DNA from: an uncultured Bacteroidales bacterium
GTDB lineage: Bacteria > Bacteroidota > Bacteroidia > Bacteroidales > Paludibacteraceae
DNA length: 8,845 nucleotides
Assembly: GCA_900556095.1 (NCBI GenBank)
Contig: USNU01000044.1
Span: forward strand, 1 to 8,845
Direction: 5' to 3'
Shown: positions 5,321 through 8,845 of the stretch, piece after piece
Layout: each line of letters starts with the position of its first letter
Position numbering within the stretch: the first letter of the stretch is position 1
Made by a program: the position numbers and the translations under genes
Notes under the pieces: model-generated
What the model was told of the DNA's origin: nothing
Database searches by the model: none
Seen by the model: only the letters and a program-made list of their open reading frames with translations

Positions 5321-6280
5321 ATGAGCAATAAGGAGCGTTTCATAGAATGGGCAAAAGAGCAGGAGTATATGCCGCTGACTATGCAGCCATGGTGGTTGGA
5401 TGCAGTATGTGCCGGAAAAGAATGGGATGTTCTGATTGCAGAAGACGCAGAAGGGGAGATACAGGCCGTTCTCCCCTATTTGCTTCGTAAAAGGGCATGG
5501 ATGCGGTATATCGTTATGCCGCAACAGACACAGATTGGCGGGATATGGGTAGCCGCAGAAATCACAGAAGACAAATGGAAGACCGCAGAGGTATGCCGCC
5601 AATTGAGTGAACAATTGGACAAATTACACCTGTCGTACTACTATCAGCAATACCCTACCGGCAGCCTATGTGTGGACGCCATGCGGGCGTTGGGCTTTAA
5701 GACACGCGAGCGCGTGACATATAGAATAGAGGATTTGAGCGACCTCAACAAAGTGATTGACGGGTTCTCAAAAAACAAGAAACGCCAATTGCAACGGGCA
5801 TTGAGTTTGCATACCGAGCGAGGGATGTCGCCGGAAGATTTCTATCGTTTTCATGCGCGATGTATGGCAGAACAACGCAAACAACTGACCTACTCGCGGG
5901 AGTTCTTCCTCGTATTGGAACGCAAAGCCAAACGACACGGACAATGTGAGATACTGAGTGTGCAGACGGCAGACAGCGAAGTGTGCGCGGCGGCGTTTCT
6001 AGTTTGGGATAATCGGCTGATGTATTACTTGATACCCTGCTATAGTTTGGAGCATAAGAACTCCGGTGCAGGAGCATTATTGGTACTGGAAGCGATTAAG
6101 TTAGCACGCGAGAAACAAGTGGTATTCGATTTTGAAGGCAGTATGATACGCGGGGTGGCAAACCACTACAAACAATTTGGCAGTACCCCCACTATATACT
6201 ATAGTGTAGAGAAATACTACAAGCCGCTATTCCGGTTGGCGGTGTGGTGGAACAAGATAAGAGAGTGGAGATACAGGTAA
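5321..6280 (+). CDS. FemAB-like GNAT-fold acyltransferase
   Basis: A 319-residue cytosolic protein of the FemAB-like / Acetyltransf_6 type, with two GNAT-like lobes. The N-terminal lobe covers roughly residues 1-130 (MQPWWLDAV near 21-29, LPYLLRKR near 51-58). A basic linker, GFSKNKKRQLQRAL (148-161), follows. The C-terminal lobe has the diagnostic end: LIPCYS, the NSGAGALLVLEAIKLA helix that would hold the acyl-CoA or aminoacyl donor (247-262), FDFEGSM (269-275) and HYKQFGS (282-288). Relatives transfer amino acids or acyl groups to peptidoglycan, LPS or capsule precursors, often in polysaccharide clusters, which would fit the glycosyltransferase and flippase genes nearby. The substrate is not determined. 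The ATG at 5321 follows the TAATTA-box element with no clear Shine-Dalgarno. It may be co-transcribed with ssb. Confidence 0.8.
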   Translation: MSNKERFIEWAKEQEYMPLTMQPWWLDAVCAGKEWDVLIAEDAEGEIQAVLPYLLRKRAWMRYIVMPQQTQIGGIWVAAEITEDKWKTAEVCRQLSEQLDKLHLSYYYQQYPTGSLCVDAMRALGFKTRERVTYRIEDLSDLNKVIDGFSKNKKRQLQRALSLHTERGMSPEDFYRFHARCMAEQRKQLTYSREFFLVLERKAKRHGQCEILSVQTADSEVCAAAFLVWDNRLMYYLIPCYSLEHKNSGAGALLVLEAIKLAREKQVVFDFEGSMIRGVANHYKQFGSTPTIYYSVEKYYKPLFRLAVWWNKIREWRYR

Positions 6281-6331
6281 TCGGAATGTATAATATTATT
6301 CTGTCATATCAAAATTAAGGAGATTTTACAG

Positions 6332-6355
6332 ATGTTTTCGTATCCAAATCAATAG
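6332..6355 (+). other. Seven-codon ORF with a Shine-Dalgarno sequence, in frame with the next gene
   Basis: ATG at 6332 opens MFSYPNQ and stops at TAG (6353-6355). An AAGGAG sequence lies at 6317-6322, with 9 nt to this ATG, a better ribosome site than any other in the window. The frame is the same as that of the gene starting at 6368, 12 bp after the stop. It could be a tiny leader peptide, or the original start of the downstream gene now cut off by a stop codon. Such short ORFs also arise by chance. Confidence 0.25.
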
Positions 6356-6367
6356 GAACATAACGAT

Positions 6368-6826
6368 ATGATAGACTTGATGCGCGGCTTTGCTAATACC
6401 AGTCGCCCACAAGTGGGTATCTTTTGGTATGACTATGACTATGCCTACAACACTCTTTGGGGAGTACAGAAAGATGATGCAGACAAATATGTGGATGAAG
6501 GTATCGGTACTATCCACAAACTCCACAAAGATTATTGGATGGAACAACATTGTCGGGCAATAGCAAAAGGAGATACCAATTCTATATTCTATACAGAAAC
6601 CAACTACACCCAAATCCCCCGCGGACATATCTTTGTATGTCCAGACGGAAGTCTATATGTAACCGTAGGACATTGGATAAACGGAGAAATCAACGGGAAA
6701 CAAGTTGTCAATGCAGATGCTCCCCGTGAGTTATTAGTTGATGAGTTTAATCTTCCCGAAGACTTTCCTTTTATGATAGACCAGCATTGGGACATTAGGC
6801 ATGGCTGGTCAGGCGATAATATATGA
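6368..6826 (+). CDS. Small conserved-looking protein of unknown function
   Basis: A 152-residue soluble protein without signal peptide or membrane segments. It is acidic and rich in Trp, Tyr, His and Asp. Visible blocks are QVGIFWYD (15-22), NTLWGV (28-33), HKLHKDYWMEQHCRA (50-64), YTQIPRGHIFV (80-90), VDEFNLPEDF (124-133) and IDQHWDIRHGW (137-147). I recall similar small proteins annotated as hypothetical in gut Bacteroidota and Firmicutes, some near toxin or mobile loci, but cannot name a family, so I assign no function. ATG 6368 is the first usable start after an in-frame TAG at 6353; Met5 is an alternative. A weak AGGA sits 10 nt upstream. The gene stands alone on the plus strand, 87 bp after the FemAB-like gene and converging on the glycosyltransferase gene. 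No promoter consensus is visible. Confidence 0.75.
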   Translation: MIDLMRGFANTSRPQVGIFWYDYDYAYNTLWGVQKDDADKYVDEGIGTIHKLHKDYWMEQHCRAIAKGDTNSIFYTETNYTQIPRGHIFVCPDGSLYVTVGHWINGEINGKQVVNADAPRELLVDEFNLPEDFPFMIDQHWDIRHGWSGDNI

Positions 6827-6841
6827 TTCTAAATATAATGG

Positions 6842-6867
6842 AAGAAATGCCAATCAAAGTATTTCTT
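6842..6867 (+). terminator. Weak hairpin between convergent genes
   Basis: AAGAAAT (6842-6848) and ATTTCTT (6861-6867) form a 7-bp inverted repeat with a 12-nt loop, followed on the plus strand by a T-rich stretch (TTATTTTGTT). It lies just after the stop of the small hypothetical gene and overlaps the last codons of the glycosyltransferase gene. The stem is A/T-rich, so the terminator would be weak. Confidence 0.3.
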
Positions 6868-7879
6868 TTATTTTGTTATTAATCAGGTCTTGATTGTTTT
6901 GCTTGAGGGTTTCGCTGTAACAATTCTCGCCAATTAGGGTAAATATGTCAGGATTGTTCTTTTTCAGCGCATAGGCTTTTTGAATGGCTGCGGACAAGGC
7001 TTGTATATGGTCGGACGGTGTTGCGTAGGAATAGGCGATATAGTCGCCTTGCGGGTATGTATCCAAAGTGGCTATTTGCGGACAGATAACACTTGTCTGC
7101 ATAGAAAATGCAAGCAGCACAGAAGATGAATTGAGACAACTATCCATATCCAACGGATAGACACACAAATCGAAATACGCAAATAGTTCCGGCAGGTATT
7201 TTTCCTCTATATAGCGAAAATCGAAATGCGTATTCGGATTGGTTGATAGTTCTTGCAAGCGGTTCTGTATCGTTTTCTGTGCCGCACCGACAATCCATAA
7301 TTCTATCTGCGGAGTACGAATGTCATTCATCGCTTCAACCGCGATTTCCACTCCTTTATATAGTTCTATTCCCCCAAACGACAACAAGCGCAACTTGTCG
7401 GGCGAAATCGCCTTAGGCAAAGGGGTGATGTGCGTAAAATTAGGGTGAGGAATACAATGTATCTTGCGCTTTGCATTAACCAATTCTTTTTGAACAGATG
7501 CAGGAAAATACCGCACAGATGTCTCTGACAGACAGACCAATGCGGTACTATACCGTATCAAGTATCTCAGCAATCTCTCCGACAAACGGTAGTCCGGTAT
7601 TGCTACATATTTCCGATGCGGTCGGACATTATGGAGATATACAATGCAGTTTTTTCGGGTTAAGCGCAAAAGAAGCAGAAATGCCCGTTTTTTAAGGAAC
7701 AGCAAGAATTGGTGGCGATACACAGTTTCATACCAATTCAATATATAGATATCCGTCGAGAAAAAGTCCAACAAACGATTGGTAACCGATACGCCATTGT
7801 ACTCCAAGGCATAGTGCATACTCTTGAAGAAATCATTCTCGGTATCGTTGGCGGGATATATATAGGCTTTCTTACACAT
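6854..7879 (-). CDS. GT-B fold glycosyltransferase (group 1 / GT4-like)
   Basis: A 341-residue cytosolic or membrane-associated enzyme that would add one sugar from a nucleotide donor to a lipid-linked oligosaccharide. The N-terminal acceptor lobe (about 1-160) includes DIYILNWYE (43-51), a basic hydrophobic segment probably contacting the inner membrane (60-75), and YLHNVRPHRK (81-90). The C-terminal donor lobe includes LLSFGGIELYKGVEIAVEAM (165-184), the usual opening of a GT4 lobe, then IELWIVG (192-198) and DLCVYPLD...SSS (237-253). That last site takes the place of the E-x7-E donor-binding motif, in divergent form. Sugar and linkage cannot be predicted. Its ATG overlaps the end of the flippase gene by 8 bp, so translation is probably coupled, and the pair belongs to a surface-polysaccharide operon entering from the right. 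Confidence 0.85.
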   Translation of the reverse strand: MCKKAYIYPANDTENDFFKSMHYALEYNGVSVTNRLLDFFSTDIYILNWYETVYRHQFLLFLKKRAFLLLLRLTRKNCIVYLHNVRPHRKYVAIPDYRLSERLLRYLIRYSTALVCLSETSVRYFPASVQKELVNAKRKIHCIPHPNFTHITPLPKAISPDKLRLLSFGGIELYKGVEIAVEAMNDIRTPQIELWIVGAAQKTIQNRLQELSTNPNTHFDFRYIEEKYLPELFAYFDLCVYPLDMDSCLNSSSVLLAFSMQTSVICPQIATLDTYPQGDYIAYSYATPSDHIQALSAAIQKAYALKKNNPDIFTLIGENCYSETLKQNNQDLINNKIKEIL

Positions 7880-8845
7880 GGTTTGCAGAGTTAATATGGT
7901 TTTCGTAATTGGAAATCAGTTTCATATACCACGGATATTGGACTGCCAAACCAATGGCACCTGCAATGGAATAACCCAGGATTGCCACACGGATATTCGC
8001 ATAGTAGATACCTATACCGATTGCCGTCAAACGCAGAAGAAGCATAATGACCTCGAAATACAGCCACCACTTTTGCTTCATAAAGATGTCCGTCAAAGGT
8101 CCCAACGGGACAATCAGCGTACTGACAATCAGCCACGGGAACAGCAAACGAATATACTCACCCGTAATATACCATTCCGCTCCGAGCAGCCACTGCGTAA
8201 GCCACGGCAATATACAATACAATAGGGTAAATGACGGTAGCACCACCGACAGCGTCAAATACATAAAACGCATAAAGAACGGCTTTATGCGCTCACCTCG
8301 CTGCACCTGCATTGTAGTCTTCTGGTACAATACCTGATACAAAGAGCGACTTATCAAACTGATGGGGGTAAACGATAGTGTGATTGCCATTCCGAAAAAG
8401 CCCATCTCTTTCAGTCCGAAAACAGGGGTAAGCAACAATACGGGCAAGTTGGAACTGAATATATTGACAAGCGATTTGGGCAAGGCAAACAAAGGGAAAT
8501 TGCGATAACGTTCCGCCATCAACCGCAAACGTGTGCGGTCGAAATAGAGCAATGGTCGTATGTCCCGTTTGAACCGATAACATATGCTCACTATCACAGA
8601 AAGCAACGTGCCGACAGAAGTGGAAAAAATAAGTCCGCCACGCAGCCAACCTGCTACTCCGAAACCGCACTTGAGCCCGCTATTGGTAACGCTCAATGTC
8701 AGTTGGAATGTCGAGACACGTCCGAAATGACTATTGCGTATATACCAATAGTTCAGCAAGTTCCATAACCCAGTAGCGAATATAAAAACGCACAAGAACG
8801 GATAATAAGTTGCCAAAGCGGAGACATTAAACAGCGCAGCGATTT
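7872..8845 (-). CDS. Wzx-type polysaccharide flippase (N-terminus off the window)
   Basis: The frame is open from 8845 to a TAA at 7872-7874, giving 324 visible codons. A TTG at 8814-8816 is not the start, because codons upstream of it (reading IAALFNVSA) continue without a stop to the edge. Full-length members of the MOP superfamily have about 450-500 residues, so roughly the first quarter to third is missing. About nine hydrophobic segments are visible, with short charged loops such as RFKRDIRPLLYFDRTRLR and QVQRGERIKPFFMRF. The segment LLTPVFGLKEMGFFGMAITL followed by SLYQVLYQKTT is the conserved mid-region of O-antigen and capsule flippases. The protein would move undecaprenyl-linked repeat units across the inner membrane. 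It overlaps the downstream glycosyltransferase by 8 bp, supporting a joint role in making one surface glycan. Confidence 0.88.
   Translation of the reverse strand, partial: IAALFNVSALATYYPFLCVFIFATGLWNLLNYWYIRNSHFGRVSTFQLTLSVTNSGLKCGFGVAGWLRGGLIFSTSVGTLLSVIVSICYRFKRDIRPLLYFDRTRLRLMAERYRNFPLFALPKSLVNIFSSNLPVLLLTPVFGLKEMGFFGMAITLSFTPISLISRSLYQVLYQKTTMQVQRGERIKPFFMRFMYLTLSVVLPSFTLLYCILPWLTQWLLGAEWYITGEYIRLLFPWLIVSTLIVPLGPLTDIFMKQKWWLYFEVIMLLLRLTAIGIGIYYANIRVAILGYSIAGAIGLAVQYPWYMKLISNYENHINSANHV

Noticed and set aside
4874..5614. Open frame of 246 codons on the minus strand, rich in Cys, Phe and Tyr
   Set aside because: It is a shadow across ssb and the start of the FemAB-like gene; the Cys/Phe/Tyr bias is what antisense reading of such genes produces.
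8814..8816. TTG as possible start of the flippase
   Set aside because: The frame stays open upstream to the window edge and the protein would lack its first membrane segments, so the gene is cut by the window rather than starting here.

Overview
The window looks like a chromosomal segment of a Bacteroidota bacterium, most likely Bacteroidales. The signs are promoters of the Bacteroides type (TTTG, 19-20 bp, TAnnTTTG), a DUF4290 protein (a family essentially confined to this phylum), lipoproteins with short LxSC lipoboxes, few Shine-Dalgarno sequences, a type II glutaminyl-cyclase-like lipoprotein, and a secreted protein whose predicted mature N-terminus is Gln. I cannot name a genus.

Left part (1-1826, minus strand): a tight three-gene cluster reads right to left. 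It encodes an M28 / glutaminyl-cyclase-like lipoprotein, an outer-membrane beta-barrel protein, and a lipoprotein cut by the window edge, with gaps of 8 and 4 bp. All three products belong to the cell envelope. Upstream (1827-2009) are an AT-rich array of phased TAATTA boxes, a possible -7 element and the strong hairpin that ends prs.

Middle (2010-4694, minus strand): prs (PRPP synthetase), a DUF4290 protein, and a secreted endonuclease/exonuclease/phosphatase-fold enzyme. The prs leader holds a 55-nt structured element. The gap upstream of the DUF4290 gene holds a helically phased direct repeat.

Centre (4695-6280): overlapping divergent promoters drive the phosphatase-fold gene leftwards and ssb rightwards. 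ssb is followed by a FemAB-like GNAT acyltransferase gene. The 48-bp gap between them carries a second copy of the 34-bp TAATTA-box element found upstream of the glutaminyl-cyclase gene.

Right part (6281-8845): an orphan small hypothetical gene on the plus strand converges on a minus-strand surface-polysaccharide pair. The pair is a GT-B glycosyltransferase translationally coupled (8-bp overlap) to a Wzx-type flippase that runs off the window. It is probably the downstream end of a capsule, O-antigen or exopolysaccharide cluster.

Most of the window is ordinary core genome. The least explained item is the repeated 34-bp element with three TAATTA-like boxes at exact 11-bp spacing, directly upstream of two unrelated start codons. 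No CRISPR array, tRNA, rRNA, transposase or defence system was found. No gene-free stretch exceeds about 205 bp.
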